From the NCBI RefSeq assembly GCF_002252445.1, contig NZ_NNRJ01000052.1, positions 1-64,000 on the forward strand: a DNA stretch of 64,000 nucleotides. Direction: 5' to 3'. Of the stretch, positions 35,083 to 44,016 are shown piece by piece. The notes under the pieces were generated by a model, which did no database searches, was not told where the DNA came from, and saw nothing but the letters and a program-made list of their open reading frames with translations. This stretch comes from Brucella thiophenivorans (GTDB lineage Bacteria; Pseudomonadota; Alphaproteobacteria; Rhizobiales; Rhizobiaceae). A program made the translations under genes and the position numbers. The first letter of the stretch is position 1. Every line of letters begins with the position of its first letter.

Positions 35083-36063
35083 ATGACATCGGACGATCTG
35101 ACACCGTCTACGCATGCCATCCCGGCTGAATTTGATGACGCTATCGTCTGGGCTGCCTGGCTCTATTATGAAGACCAGCTCACCCAGAACGATATTGCCA
35201 AAAGAATGGGTGTGTCCCGGGCCACAATCGTCAATTATCTGCAAGAAGCACGACAGCGCGGCGTCGTGAGAATTCTGATGAATTCCGAAATACTCGCTCG
35301 CACGGAAATTGCTCATAAGCTTGCCGATCAATATGGGCTTGAAGAAGTTATGGTCATTCCAAGTGATCAGAGCGCATCATCTACATCACGTTTAAAAGCG
35401 CTTGGAACCGGCGGCGCGCGTCTCGTTGAGCGCATGGTCAAAGCGGGCGATACAATATGCGTTTCGTGGGGCCGTACGGTGCTGGCATTGGCCGATGAAA
35501 TTGCATTGCCGCGACCACTGGAAGGCTTACAGGTCGTTCAGGTGACGGGTTCGTCTATCGGCAAGCGGGAATTCGCAGCCGAGCTGTGTGCATCAATCAT
35601 GGCGCGTAACATCGGAGCCACGAGTATCAACATGCTCGCCCCCGCCGTGTTGAGCAGCGCCGAGTTGCGCGATGCTCTTATGGGCGAGCCTGCTTTAGTG
35701 AAACAGTTCGAGCTGATTGCTGAGGCAGATATGATCATTTTCGGCGTTGGCACACTTTCCTCGGAAAGCACGATGCGGATTGCAGATGTTACCAGCAATG
35801 AAGAAATAGACGCCTATGCCAAAGATGGAGCGGTCGCGGTTCTCATCTGTCGCTTTCTGGATGAAACCGGCAAACAGGTTGTTCGCGAGCTGGACAAACG
35901 GGTGATTGGTATCGAGCTTGATGAATTGCGCGGCGTTCCACGCAGGCTTTGTGTTGCGGGCGGTGCCAGCAAAGTTGAGGCAATTCATGCTGTGCTCACA
36001 GGCGGCTATGCCACGCATCTGGTGACTGACTTCGAAGCCGCCCGGCTATTATTATCGAGATAA
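35083..36063 (+). CDS. SorC/DeoR-type sugar-binding transcriptional regulator
   Basis: About 326 residues. The N-terminal HTH is AWLYYEDQLTQNDIAKRMGVSRATIVNYLQEAR, the standard SorC-family opening. The large C-terminal sugar-phosphate-binding domain contains CVSWGRTVLALADEI and GVGTLSSESTMRIADV. LsrR and EryD belong to the same family. It probably senses a phosphorylated intermediate of the nearby pathway and controls both the aldolase/SDR gene and the kinase-transporter operon through the shared palindrome. ATG 35077 is an alternative start, but ATG 35083 has the better distance from AGGA. Confidence 0.88.
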   Translation: MTSDDLTPSTHAIPAEFDDAIVWAAWLYYEDQLTQNDIAKRMGVSRATIVNYLQEARQRGVVRILMNSEILARTEIAHKLADQYGLEEVMVIPSDQSASSTSRLKALGTGGARLVERMVKAGDTICVSWGRTVLALADEIALPRPLEGLQVVQVTGSSIGKREFAAELCASIMARNIGATSINMLAPAVLSSAELRDALMGEPALVKQFELIAEADMIIFGVGTLSSESTMRIADVTSNEEIDAYAKDGAVAVLICRFLDETGKQVVRELDKRVIGIELDELRGVPRRLCVAGGASKVEAIHAVLTGGYATHLVTDFEAARLLLSR

Positions 36064-36071
36064 AATAAAGA

Positions 36072-36099
36072 GGTGCGGATTATAAAACATATCCGCACC
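36072..36099. terminator. Bidirectional terminator between sorC-type and kinase genes
   Basis: Stem ggtgcggat (36072-36080) with atccgcacc (36091-36099), 10-base loop, between two convergent stops. On the minus strand it is followed by CTTTATTTTAT. Confidence 0.7.
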
Positions 36100-36106
36100 C
36101 TCAAAT

Positions 36107-37051
36107 TTAATGCTTGATCGGCGTGGTGTTCATAAAGTGCAGCGTATCCTCAAAAGAGCGAATACCTGCATCAGAGCCTAATCCGGTGGCAACAAGTGCT
36201 GCCGATGACTGCGCGAAATTGAGAGCGGTTTTTACGTCCATCTTGTGATGAAGCGCAGTGATGAAACCTGCATCAAAAGCATCGCCGCAGCCGGTTGTGT
36301 CGACCACTTCGATCTGGAATGCAGGCTGGCGCAATATCTCGCCCGAAGCTGCCATGTAACAAACGCCATCGCCACCGAGGGTAAAGACACAGTGCTTTAC
36401 ACCACGGTCGATGAAAAAGCGCCCGGCACCTTCCACATCGTCAGCACCTGAAATTTGCTTGGCTTCTTCAATCGAAGGCATGAAATAGTCGATGTAAGGA
36501 AACAGCGGCGCAATCAGGTCGAGCGTGCCTTCATTGGCACCCAAAAGATCGAAAGTCGTGGTGCGGCCACGCGCTTTTGCCTCGGCAAGCAATTTGCGGC
36601 TTGGCTCGCCATCAAGTTTTGCAAGCAGGCCCGTTCCACCCAGGTGGATAATCGGAGGCGCTAAAACTGCATCAAGTGTTTCGTCCGCAACCTCAAAATG
36701 ATCCGATGCGCCACGCGCATGCAAGGCAGGGCGATCACCATTGCGGCGAATATTGAGAATTGACGCTGACGTCGGAACCCCTTTGAGACGCTGCATCTGT
36801 GCTGTATCGACACCAAAACGTTGCAGGGTTGCAAGAACAAAATCAGCCTTTTCATCATCTCCCACTGCACCCACTGCGAGGCAATCGAGGCCAAGCTTCG
36901 CAAGATCGACAACGGTTCCGCCTGCTGTCCCGGCAACGGTCAGTCGGATTTCATCGATGAAATCCACATTGCCGCCTTGCGGAATTGCATCCACGGGGCG
37001 CCCGAGAACGTCGAGAATATAAAGTCCGATAACGGACACATCGTGAGACAT
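36107..37051 (-). CDS. PfkB/ribokinase-family carbohydrate kinase
   Basis: 314 residues. N-terminal GGNVDFIDEIRLTVAGTAGGTVVDLAKLGL and the catalytic motif DTTGCGDAFDAGF, in which Cys replaces the usual Ala. It should phosphorylate a ketose or pentose at a terminal or C1 hydroxyl before cleavage by the aldolase/SDR. It is the last gene of the transporter operon, 45 bp after the permease. The operon contains no isomerase, so the kinase may take the imported sugar directly. Confidence 0.85.
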   Translation of the reverse strand: MSHDVSVIGLYILDVLGRPVDAIPQGGNVDFIDEIRLTVAGTAGGTVVDLAKLGLDCLAVGAVGDDEKADFVLATLQRFGVDTAQMQRLKGVPTSASILNIRRNGDRPALHARGASDHFEVADETLDAVLAPPIIHLGGTGLLAKLDGEPSRKLLAEAKARGRTTTFDLLGANEGTLDLIAPLFPYIDYFMPSIEEAKQISGADDVEGAGRFFIDRGVKHCVFTLGGDGVCYMAASGEILRQPAFQIEVVDTTGCGDAFDAGFITALHHKMDVKTALNFAQSSAALVATGLGSDAGIRSFEDTLHFMNTTPIKH

Positions 37052-37096
37052 GAAATCCTCCCAGATGACGAACAGCTAGGCTCGCCATTGAATGTA

Positions 37097-38128
37097 TTAG
37101 CTACGATTGCGCAGCGCGAAAATTGTGCCTGCAAGCAAAATAAAGATGCCGATAATGGCAAGTTGCAGGGTGCTGGGGATGCCCACAAAAATCAGCACAT
37201 TGCTGACCAGCGTGATGAGAAAAACCCCGAGCAGCGTTCCGATAACCGAGCCGGAGCCGCCGGTAATGCGAGCGCCGCCAAGTACAACCGCTGCAATGAT
37301 TTCAAGCTCCATCCCCGCGAGATCAAACGGATTGGCTAAGCGATTGCTCGAAACATGCACAACGCCGGCAATGCCCGCCAGTAGCCCCGCGTAGGCAAAG
37401 ACAAAAATACGCACACGGAAGAGGTTGATACCAAGGCGTTCAGCGATGGAGGGATTGCCGCCAACCGCAAAGATCGCACGGCCCATCAAAGTGCGTTCAA
37501 GAATGAACCACGTCACAAAAGCCGCAACAACCAGTACAAGCACAGTTGCAGGCAGGACCGAAACAACGCCATTTGATGCCTGATGCGTAAACAAGGAAGC
37601 TTTGCCGAAAGCATCCATTGCGGACGGAATATTCATGAACAGCGCTGTGCCAACGAAAGTCAGCAGGAAGCTTCTTATGACATATTGCGTTCCAATGGTG
37701 ACAATCAGCGATGGCGCGTGCAGCTTCTGCACGAGAAAGCCGTTCAGCGCGCCAAAACAAGCGCCCCCCGTAGCTGCAAGCACCAGAATGACCGCCATGG
37801 GCATTTCTGGAAACCAGTTCGTCACCAGCATGGTCAAAGCATACATCACAAATGCAGCGATTGCAGTAAAGGATACGTCAATACCGCCGGATGCAAGCAC
37901 CACAAGCACACCCATGGCAAACAGTCCCCGCACCACGGAAGCACGCAGAATATCGACCATATTGCTCATCTGAAGAAAATCAGGGTTTGCAGCAATAACA
38001 ACCAGACAGGTAATGACCACCAGCAACAGCGTGAAAAGCTCGGGTCTTGTTCCCATCAAATCCCATGCGCGGCGCAAAATGCCCCGGTTTTGAGCGCCGG
38101 ATTTTTCTGCCGAAACAATATCGGTCAT
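37097..38128 (-). CDS. Sugar ABC transporter permease (RbsC type), first copy
   Basis: 343 residues, eight to ten membrane segments, BPD_transp_2 family. Conserved parts include GGIDVSFTAIAAFVMY, IVTIGTQYVIRSFLLTFVGT and the late AAVVLGGARITGGSGSVIGTLLG. It overlaps the ATPase gene by 4 bp. Together with the second permease (40897-41883) it probably forms a heterodimeric channel. Confidence 0.88.
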   Translation of the reverse strand: MTDIVSAEKSGAQNRGILRRAWDLMGTRPELFTLLLVVITCLVVIAANPDFLQMSNMVDILRASVVRGLFAMGVLVVLASGGIDVSFTAIAAFVMYALTMLVTNWFPEMPMAVILVLAATGGACFGALNGFLVQKLHAPSLIVTIGTQYVIRSFLLTFVGTALFMNIPSAMDAFGKASLFTHQASNGVVSVLPATVLVLVVAAFVTWFILERTLMGRAIFAVGGNPSIAERLGINLFRVRIFVFAYAGLLAGIAGVVHVSSNRLANPFDLAGMELEIIAAVVLGGARITGGSGSVIGTLLGVFLITLVSNVLIFVGIPSTLQLAIIGIFILLAGTIFALRNRS

Positions 38129-39693
38129 TGCGCGATCTCCTTTGCAGTGCTGGCCATGGATGCGTAGATCGCGTCTTCAGTCAGTCCATCGGCATTGTGT
38201 GCAGCAACGATACGGCCCTGGCGCATGACCAGAATGCGGTCGCAATTCTGTAAAAGCTCAGGCAAGTCATCGCTAATTATGATGACACCCATCCCATCGT
38301 CGGCGAGACGCTGGATGATGCGAAAAATTGTGTCTTTCGATCCCACATCCACACCCACCGTTGGTCCATGCAGGATAAGCAGTTGCGGATTAATAGTTAG
38401 CCAGCGACCGATTAAGACACGCTGCTGATTGCCGCCGGAAAGCGATTGCACAGGGATAGAAACATCGGGTGCAACAATTTGCAGATCGGAAACGCTATCT
38501 TCCGCAACTTTTCGGGCTCTGCGCGAACTGATGACACCCAGAGCATTGCGCAGGCGGTTCAGAATTGGCAGCGTGATATTGTCCTGAATAGGCTTTTCAA
38601 GGAAAAGGCCTTCCGTCAGTCGATCTTCGGGAACATAGCCAATACCATATTTAATAGCGTCGGCTGCAGATTGCGGTGCGATATCTTTGCCATTCAGTTT
38701 TATCGTGCCCGATTGCGCAGGCACAACGCCCGACAGCGCCAGAGCAAGCTCATTGCGCCCTGAATCGAGCAATCCGGTAATGCCAAGAATTTCGCCCTTT
38801 TTAACTGTCAGCGAGACCGACTGAAAGTTTTGTCCATCGCTTAGCTGATCGACATCCAGCATCACCGAACCAAGTTTCGCATCCGTGCGATAGCGCGTTT
38901 CGCTGATCTCGCGGCCTGTCATCCAATGGCTGAATTCGGCCTTGGTATGCGTGGCAACATCAAGTTCCGCCACCTTCAAACCATCGCGCATGATAAGTGC
39001 GCGACCGCCCAGTGATTTACACTCATCGAGCTTGTGCGTGACAAAAAGAACGGCAACGCCTTTTTTCAACAGCTTCTCGACAACGCGCAAAAGATTGACA
39101 ACCTCCTGCCGTGTCAGCGAGGTGGTCGGTTCATCCATGATAACCAGACGTGCTTCGGAAGCGACCGCACGCGCAATGGCGATCAACTGGCGTGTTGCAA
39201 GCGGCAGCGTATCTGTGCGGCGCTTTAGAAATGCGCCATCTGTCGGCAGATGAACTTCTGCCAATGCGCGTCGCGCTGTTTCATGCAGTCCTGCAATATC
39301 GAGCCTGCGGGCAAGCTTGCCAGAAGCTTCGACAAGCTGTTCAGTAAAGGCAACATTCTCTGCTACTGAAAGATTGGGCAGCAGCGATAAGTCCTGATAA
39401 ACGGTTTCAATTCCCGCGCGCAAAGAACCGATGGCACCAATGTCGCCTGCACGGGCGCCTGTTGGTTCACCATCAATGAAAATCTGCCCTTCATCGGCAG
39501 GCTGTGCGCCGGAAAGAATTTTGATCAACGTACTTTTGCCACAGCCATTCTCTCCCATCAGATGGTAGATCTGGCCTGCTTCAATCACAAGGCTGACTTC
39601 TTTAAGCGCCTTGACGCCACCAAAGGATTTCTTGACGTTTCTGATTTCAAGAAATGGTGGCGGTGATGCAGTTTTTGAATCTGTAGCGTGCAT
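38125..39693 (-). CDS. Sugar ABC transporter ATP-binding protein (RbsA type)
   Basis: 522 residues, two ABC domains as usual for this class. The first has Walker A GENGCGKSTLIK and Walker B RLVIMDEPTTSL; its signature is degenerate (LPLATRQLIAIARA). The second has a degenerate Walker A (GITGLLDSGRNELALAL) and a full signature LSGGNQQRVLIGRWL. This asymmetry is normal in RbsA/XylG proteins. It drives uptake of the ligand of the adjacent binding protein. Confidence 0.9.
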   Translation of the reverse strand: MHATDSKTASPPPFLEIRNVKKSFGGVKALKEVSLVIEAGQIYHLMGENGCGKSTLIKILSGAQPADEGQIFIDGEPTGARAGDIGAIGSLRAGIETVYQDLSLLPNLSVAENVAFTEQLVEASGKLARRLDIAGLHETARRALAEVHLPTDGAFLKRRTDTLPLATRQLIAIARAVASEARLVIMDEPTTSLTRQEVVNLLRVVEKLLKKGVAVLFVTHKLDECKSLGGRALIMRDGLKVAELDVATHTKAEFSHWMTGREISETRYRTDAKLGSVMLDVDQLSDGQNFQSVSLTVKKGEILGITGLLDSGRNELALALSGVVPAQSGTIKLNGKDIAPQSAADAIKYGIGYVPEDRLTEGLFLEKPIQDNITLPILNRLRNALGVISSRRARKVAEDSVSDLQIVAPDVSIPVQSLSGGNQQRVLIGRWLTINPQLLILHGPTVGVDVGSKDTIFRIIQRLADDGMGVIIISDDLPELLQNCDRILVMRQGRIVAAHNADGLTEDAIYASMASTAKEIAQ

Positions 39694-39734
39694 GGAAAAT
39701 TCCCGAAACTCTCAGATATTCTTAGTGATGCATT

Positions 39735-39773
39735 GGTTCCGGGGCTGTCGTGGTGCGAAACAGCCCCGGAACC
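39735..39773 (-). other. Strong hairpin after the sugar-binding-protein gene
   Basis: Perfect 14-bp stem (39735-39748 with 39760-39773), 11-base loop, between the binding-protein stop and the ATPase start. No T-run follows on the minus strand. A likely mRNA stabiliser or partial attenuator. Confidence 0.7.
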
Positions 39774-39796
39774 CTATTGATTGGATCTATTCGTTA

Positions 39797-40804
39797 TCAG
39801 AACGGATAGTTCTTATAGTTGGACTTGTCGACGTCCACCCATGCCTGACCCTGAATGATCACGCCTTTGCCTGGACCTTTAACGACGGTGACTTTCTCAT
39901 AGCCCGGAACACCAAGGTCCATTCCGTCCTTGATTTCCTGACCTTGCAGAACCAGATCAGCGACCTTGTTCATCACATACCCAGCATCCTTCGGATCCCA
40001 GAAGAATATCTGGTCAACAGCGCCGGTATCGAGATATGGGCCGGTGTCTTTCGGCAAACCAAGACCATAGACGCAGGTTTTATCCTGAAGGCCGGCTTCT
40101 TCAACAGCGCGGCCAATACCGATCACGTCAATTGCAGAAGAACCCTGAAAGCCCTTGATGTCCGGATATTTGCGTAGAATTTCCTTGGCCTTTTCATAGG
40201 CTTTGTTGGCGTCGTTGAAGGATTCATTCTTCTCGGCAACCAGTTCCATTTCCGAATACTGCTTTGCATTTTCTGCGCCAGCGTCAACCCACTGGTTGTG
40301 GGTCAGACTACCCAGTGAACCCACGAAGGAAGTCCATTTACCCGACTTGCCCATGCAGTTTGCAAGCGCTTCGTTGATACGCTTGCCAAAGGCCTTGTTA
40401 TCGAATGCTTCAATGTCGACATCGACATTGGTCATGCTGTCGCCTTCATGCGCAATAACCTTGATGCCACGTTGTGCGGCGCGGCGCAGAACACCTTCAA
40501 GGGCGGATGGATCCATTGGCACAACGGCAATCGCAGAGACATTCTTGGCAACGAGATCTTCGAGAATGCGTGCCTGCTGAGCCGCATCAGCCTTCGCCGG
40601 GCCGACCTGGTTCGTGCTGACATTGGTATTGTCTTTGCCATAGGCATCGACACCTTCGTTCATGCGGGTAAACCAGTTTTCACCAGTCACCTTCACAACG
40701 GTGGTGATTGTCGGCTTGTCCTGCGCGATGGCAGTTCCGGCCAACATAACGCCTGCAAGCCCGGCAAGCATTGTACAGGTCATAAGTTTGGAAATTCTAC
40801 GCAT
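39797..40804 (-). CDS. Sugar ABC transporter substrate-binding protein (RbsB/LsrB/RhaS-like)
   Basis: 335 residues with the signal peptide [20 protein letters not shown] and cleavage near AIAQD. Mature protein is a Peripla_BP_4 type: [51 protein letters not shown] and [18 protein letters not shown]. Proteins of this subgroup bind rhamnose, AI-2 or related deoxy or branched sugars. Start ATG 40804 follows a GGAGG. It sits between the two permease genes, 92 bp after one of them. Confidence 0.88.
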   Translation of the reverse strand: MRRISKLMTCTMLAGLAGVMLAGTAIAQDKPTITTVVKVTGENWFTRMNEGVDAYGKDNTNVSTNQVGPAKADAAQQARILEDLVAKNVSAIAVVPMDPSALEGVLRRAAQRGIKVIAHEGDSMTNVDVDIEAFDNKAFGKRINEALANCMGKSGKWTSFVGSLGSLTHNQWVDAGAENAKQYSEMELVAEKNESFNDANKAYEKAKEILRKYPDIKGFQGSSAIDVIGIGRAVEEAGLQDKTCVYGLGLPKDTGPYLDTGAVDQIFFWDPKDAGYVMNKVADLVLQGQEIKDGMDLGVPGYEKVTVVKGPGKGVIIQGQAWVDVDKSNYKNYPF

Positions 40805-40896
40805 ATTTTTCCTCCAATAATAAAAGATGCTTATTCTCGAACTTCACTCTTTTGGGTCGGCAAGTTCCCTCCCGGCCAAACCCATCAGAGAATTGG

Positions 40897-41883
40897 TCAT
40901 CGCCTCAGCCGAAGCCAGTAACCGATGTGCACACGGGCCGATGCCAACAAAACCAGCAGCAATACGCCCCACGCCAGATCGCGGAAAAAATTGGAAATGT
41001 TCATGAAATTAAACAGGCTTGAGAGAATCTGAAGTGCAGTCGCAGCAAGAAGTACACACAACACTTTGCCATATCCGCCTTCCGGCTTTACGCCGCCAAG
41101 CACTGCGATCAGAATTGCAATGAGCACGTAGGAGCCGCCGTAATCCCATTTCACTGATGAGTTGCGGGCTGCAATGATAATCCCTGCAACTGACGCAAGC
41201 ACACCGCAGATTGTGTAGGTTAAAAGCAGCATACGCTTTTCGTTGATGCCGCCATACCGAGCAGCCTTTGAATTGCTGCCCAACAACATCAGCTTGACAC
41301 CAAACGGCGTATATTTGAGCACAAATGCCAGCAATGCGGCTATAGCAAGAAACAAAGCAAAGCACATTGGGATGCTCAGGATGGGCATATTGCCGAAATT
41401 ATCTAGCGGCTCAATGTAGCCCAGACTGATGGCCGAACCATTGGTGAGAAACACCGCAAATCCAGTAAATACGAGCTGCGTGCCGAGCGTGGCAATCAGC
41501 GGCGTGAGACGAGCATAGGCAATCATAATGCCGTTTATCAGTCCGCCAACCAGTCCAACCACCAGCGCCAGACCAGCGAAAGTCCATGAAAACAGAAGCG
41601 GCGCATCATCTACCGGAATGAAATTGCGCGTCAAAAGAAAAGCGATAATGCCTGCAAGATTAGCAAGAGCTATACCAGACAGATCAATACCGCCATTTCC
41701 CGAAATCATAGCGAGCATAACGCCGAGCGCCAGAAGGCCGAGCTCTGGAACCTGTGCTGCCATGGACTGCAAATTATAGCTGTCCATAAAGTTGGCGCCT
41801 GCAAATGCAGCTCCAGCAGCAAGCACTGCAACATTGATCAAAAGCAGAAAGAGTGTCTGCCTGTCCACGCCGTTCGATGACAC
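40897..41883 (-). CDS. Sugar ABC transporter permease (RbsC type), second copy
   Basis: About 328 residues, BPD_transp_2 family, first gene of the operon. Conserved stretches are MISGNGGIDLSGIALANLAG, IATLGTQLVFTGFAVFLTNG and IAVLGGVKPEGGYGKVLCV. The open frame begins at TTG 41904, but GTG 41883 is preferred because an AGGAG lies 5 bases before it. The promoter region upstream carries two candidate SorC operators. Confidence 0.85.
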   Translation of the reverse strand: MSSNGVDRQTLFLLLINVAVLAAGAAFAGANFMDSYNLQSMAAQVPELGLLALGVMLAMISGNGGIDLSGIALANLAGIIAFLLTRNFIPVDDAPLLFSWTFAGLALVVGLVGGLINGIMIAYARLTPLIATLGTQLVFTGFAVFLTNGSAISLGYIEPLDNFGNMPILSIPMCFALFLAIAALLAFVLKYTPFGVKLMLLGSNSKAARYGGINEKRMLLLTYTICGVLASVAGIIIAARNSSVKWDYGGSYVLIAILIAVLGGVKPEGGYGKVLCVLLAATALQILSSLFNFMNISNFFRDLAWGVLLLVLLASARVHIGYWLRLRR

Positions 41884-41963
41884 GTCATCTCCTCCCAATA
41901 TCAAGGGCTCCCACCCTCAAATGCACCGGCTACACCAGCTCACCCGAACTATGTCACCCGATA

Positions 41964-41977
41964 CTGACATTTGTCAG
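41964..41977. promoter_or_regulatory. Candidate SorC-regulator operator (proximal)
   Basis: CTGACATTTGTCAG, a perfect CTGAC-N4-GTCAG palindrome, about 80 bp before the permease start. Its inner TGAC-N4-GTCA is shared with 34996-35009. Confidence 0.65.
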
Positions 41978-42109
41978 TAGTCATTATCGTTTGTCAACAT
42001 ATTTCGCTTAACACCCGGAAAAACCCCGCAAATACGCGTTTTTAAACAGGTTTTTTGAAGGCACTTGTGGCGCTGCAACAAATGGCAGATCGCGCCAACA
42101 AATCATATT

Positions 42110-42123
42110 TTGACATTTGTTAA
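42110..42123. promoter_or_regulatory. Candidate SorC-regulator operator (distal)
   Basis: TTGACATTTGTTAA, one mismatch from a perfect palindrome and closely matching the other two sites, 146 bp upstream of the proximal one (about 14 turns), so looping is possible. Confidence 0.5.
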
Positions 42124-42244
42124 ATATTAATCGAATACTTTCAGAAATTGCAAACCGTAATTTATTGCTGCTCAAATTCAGGGCAAAATAGTGCGCGCGC
42201 AGTTTCGTGCGCGATAAAAATTTCGTTTGTATAATGAAGGGTGG

Positions 42245-42994
42245 TCACATGAACGGTCTAGCCGCCATCTCGGACCCAAGCAGCAAAAGACAAACCAGAA
42301 AACCGCGGCGGAAGGTAATAGGGCTAATCCGTTGACGAACGAATTGCCCCACACACATGCCAATCAACGCCGGAATAAGTGCGCCGGTTGAAAGAACAAG
42401 CTGCTCAACCTGAAAAGCTCCATGTGTCCCAAGCCCAATAGCCATTGCTATGGTTGAAACTGTAAATGATATGCCGAGCGCCTGAATCAGATCATCTTTA
42501 GACAGACCAAGAGCCTGAAGATAGGGTACGGCCGGAATGACAAACACGCCTGTTGCACCCGTGATCAAGCCGGTCATTAACCCAATCAATGGCGACAGCC
42601 AGTATTCAGTTCTTTGTGCGACAGTGATCTGACGTGCGCAGAGTGTGTAACCGGAATAAATAACCAGAGCGAGACCAAGCAGGCCTGCCGTCAGGTCAGG
42701 ATCGATATTGGCGATCCATGCCGATCCAATTACCGTCCCCGCAGAAATAGCCAGCATCATCGGCCAGAGTCTCCGCAAGAGCGCACCGAAGCTCGGCCCG
42801 GCCAGAAGTTGCCAGATGTTGGTAACAAGCGAAGGCACGATCAGCAGGCTTGCAGCCGCAAGTGGCGAGACAAGCGCACCAAGCACGCCCATGGCCACGG
42901 TTGGCAACCCCATTCCGGTGACGCCCTTGACAAGGCCAGCGACCAGAAAAGTCAAAAAGACGATAGATAATAACGGAAAAGAGAAATCAGACAT
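42245..42994 (-). CDS. TauE/SafE-family membrane transporter
   Basis: 249 residues with about eight hydrophobic helices. The opening FLTFLVAGLVKGVTGMGLPTVAMG and the central ISFTVSTIAMAIGLGTHG repeat-like segment, plus LITGATGVFVIPAVPYLQALGL, define TauE/SafE permeases. They export sulfite, sulfoacetate or organic anions. It is divergent from a LysR gene, its likely regulator; the substrate is unknown. Confidence 0.85.
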   Translation of the reverse strand: MSDFSFPLLSIVFLTFLVAGLVKGVTGMGLPTVAMGVLGALVSPLAAASLLIVPSLVTNIWQLLAGPSFGALLRRLWPMMLAISAGTVIGSAWIANIDPDLTAGLLGLALVIYSGYTLCARQITVAQRTEYWLSPLIGLMTGLITGATGVFVIPAVPYLQALGLSKDDLIQALGISFTVSTIAMAIGLGTHGAFQVEQLVLSTGALIPALIGMCVGQFVRQRISPITFRRGFLVCLLLLGSEMAARPFM

Positions 42995-43049
42995 GCCAAA
43001 AAATCACAAATAAAACGATCATCCGCAATGTGGATAAATCGGTACCTGA

Positions 43050-43066
43050 CTTCGGCTATACCGAAG
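43050..43066. promoter_or_regulatory. Candidate LysR-type binding palindrome
   Basis: CTTCGG-N5-CCGAAG lies 26 bp before the LysR start and 56 bp from the divergent tauE-type start, a usual place for a LysR recognition site. Confidence 0.4.
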
Positions 43067-43091
43067 GCTGATTGTTGTGTAATCTTCGCAA

Positions 43092-43976
43092 ATGCGATTT
43101 GATTTAACCGACCTTCGATTGTTTCTTGCCGTTGTCGATGCCGGTAGCATCACGCACGGTGCTGTGGAAGCAAGTCTCTCCCTGCCCGCCGCAAGCGAAC
43201 GCTTGCGCGATATGGAACTTACAGGTGAAGTCCTGCTACTTCATCGCGGGCGCAGGGGTGTGGTTCCAACAGAAGCAGGTGAAGCACTTGCCCATCATGC
43301 ACGTACGATCCTTCACCAAATGGCGCAAATGCGTGGTGAACTGGGACATTATGCGAAGGGAATGCGCGCCACAGTTCGCATTCTGGCCAACACGGCAGCC
43401 ATTACCGAATATCTGCCAGAAAGGTTGGCATCATGGATGGCGGTCAATCCTCAAATCGATGTCGAAATGAAAGAACGACAAAGTACAGATATTGCGAGAA
43501 GTATCTCGGCAGGCTTTGCGGAATTGGGAATTCTATCGAGTGCTGGCGAGACCAGCGGTCTGATTTTGTACCCGTTCGCCGTTGATCGACTGGTCGTGGT
43601 ATTTGCGCCGGATCATGAGCTCGCACTCAAACCGCAACTTCGCCTCGCCGATTTGTTGAATGAGCATTTTATCGGCCTGACCAATGGTGCATTGCAGCAG
43701 CATATCTCTTTTCAGGCAGCGCAGCTTGGTGCGAAACTCAAATTCCGCATTACACTTCCAAGTTTTGATAATATTTGCCACATGGCGGGTAAGGGAGTGG
43801 GTATTGGTATCGTGCCGGAATCGGCAGCACGTCGCTGCAAGCACTCAAGCCGCATCGCCATTACTCGACTTATGGACCACTGGGCAATGCGCCAATTGTC
43901 TGTCTGCGTGCGCGACGATGCAGACCTTACATTGCCTGCCAAAAGCTTGCTGGAACAGCTGACCAAATCGGCATGA
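43092..43976 (+). CDS. LysR-family transcriptional regulator
   Basis: 294 residues. The N-terminal HTH reads MRFDLTDLRLFLAVVDAGSITHGAVEASLSLPAASERLRDME, a clear LysR opening; GRRGVVPTEAGEALAHHARTI follows. The C-terminal LysR_substrate domain closes the protein. It is divergent from the TauE/SafE transporter with a 97-bp gap and presumably regulates it. Ligand unknown. Confidence 0.9.
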   Translation: MRFDLTDLRLFLAVVDAGSITHGAVEASLSLPAASERLRDMELTGEVLLLHRGRRGVVPTEAGEALAHHARTILHQMAQMRGELGHYAKGMRATVRILANTAAITEYLPERLASWMAVNPQIDVEMKERQSTDIARSISAGFAELGILSSAGETSGLILYPFAVDRLVVVFAPDHELALKPQLRLADLLNEHFIGLTNGALQQHISFQAAQLGAKLKFRITLPSFDNICHMAGKGVGIGIVPESAARRCKHSSRIAITRLMDHWAMRQLSVCVRDDADLTLPAKSLLEQLTKSA

Positions 43977-44016
43977 TTGTCATCAAGAGCGGCGGAAACT
44001 CTGGAACACTTCTGAT

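Larger units (their letters stand above)
41884..42244. promoter_or_regulatory. Promoter region of the SorC-controlled sugar operon
   Basis: 361 bp without a gene. It contains the operator-like palindromes at 41964-41977 and 42110-42123, otherwise AT-rich DNA. The 3' end of the leftward tauE-type gene adjoins on the right. Confidence 0.6.
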
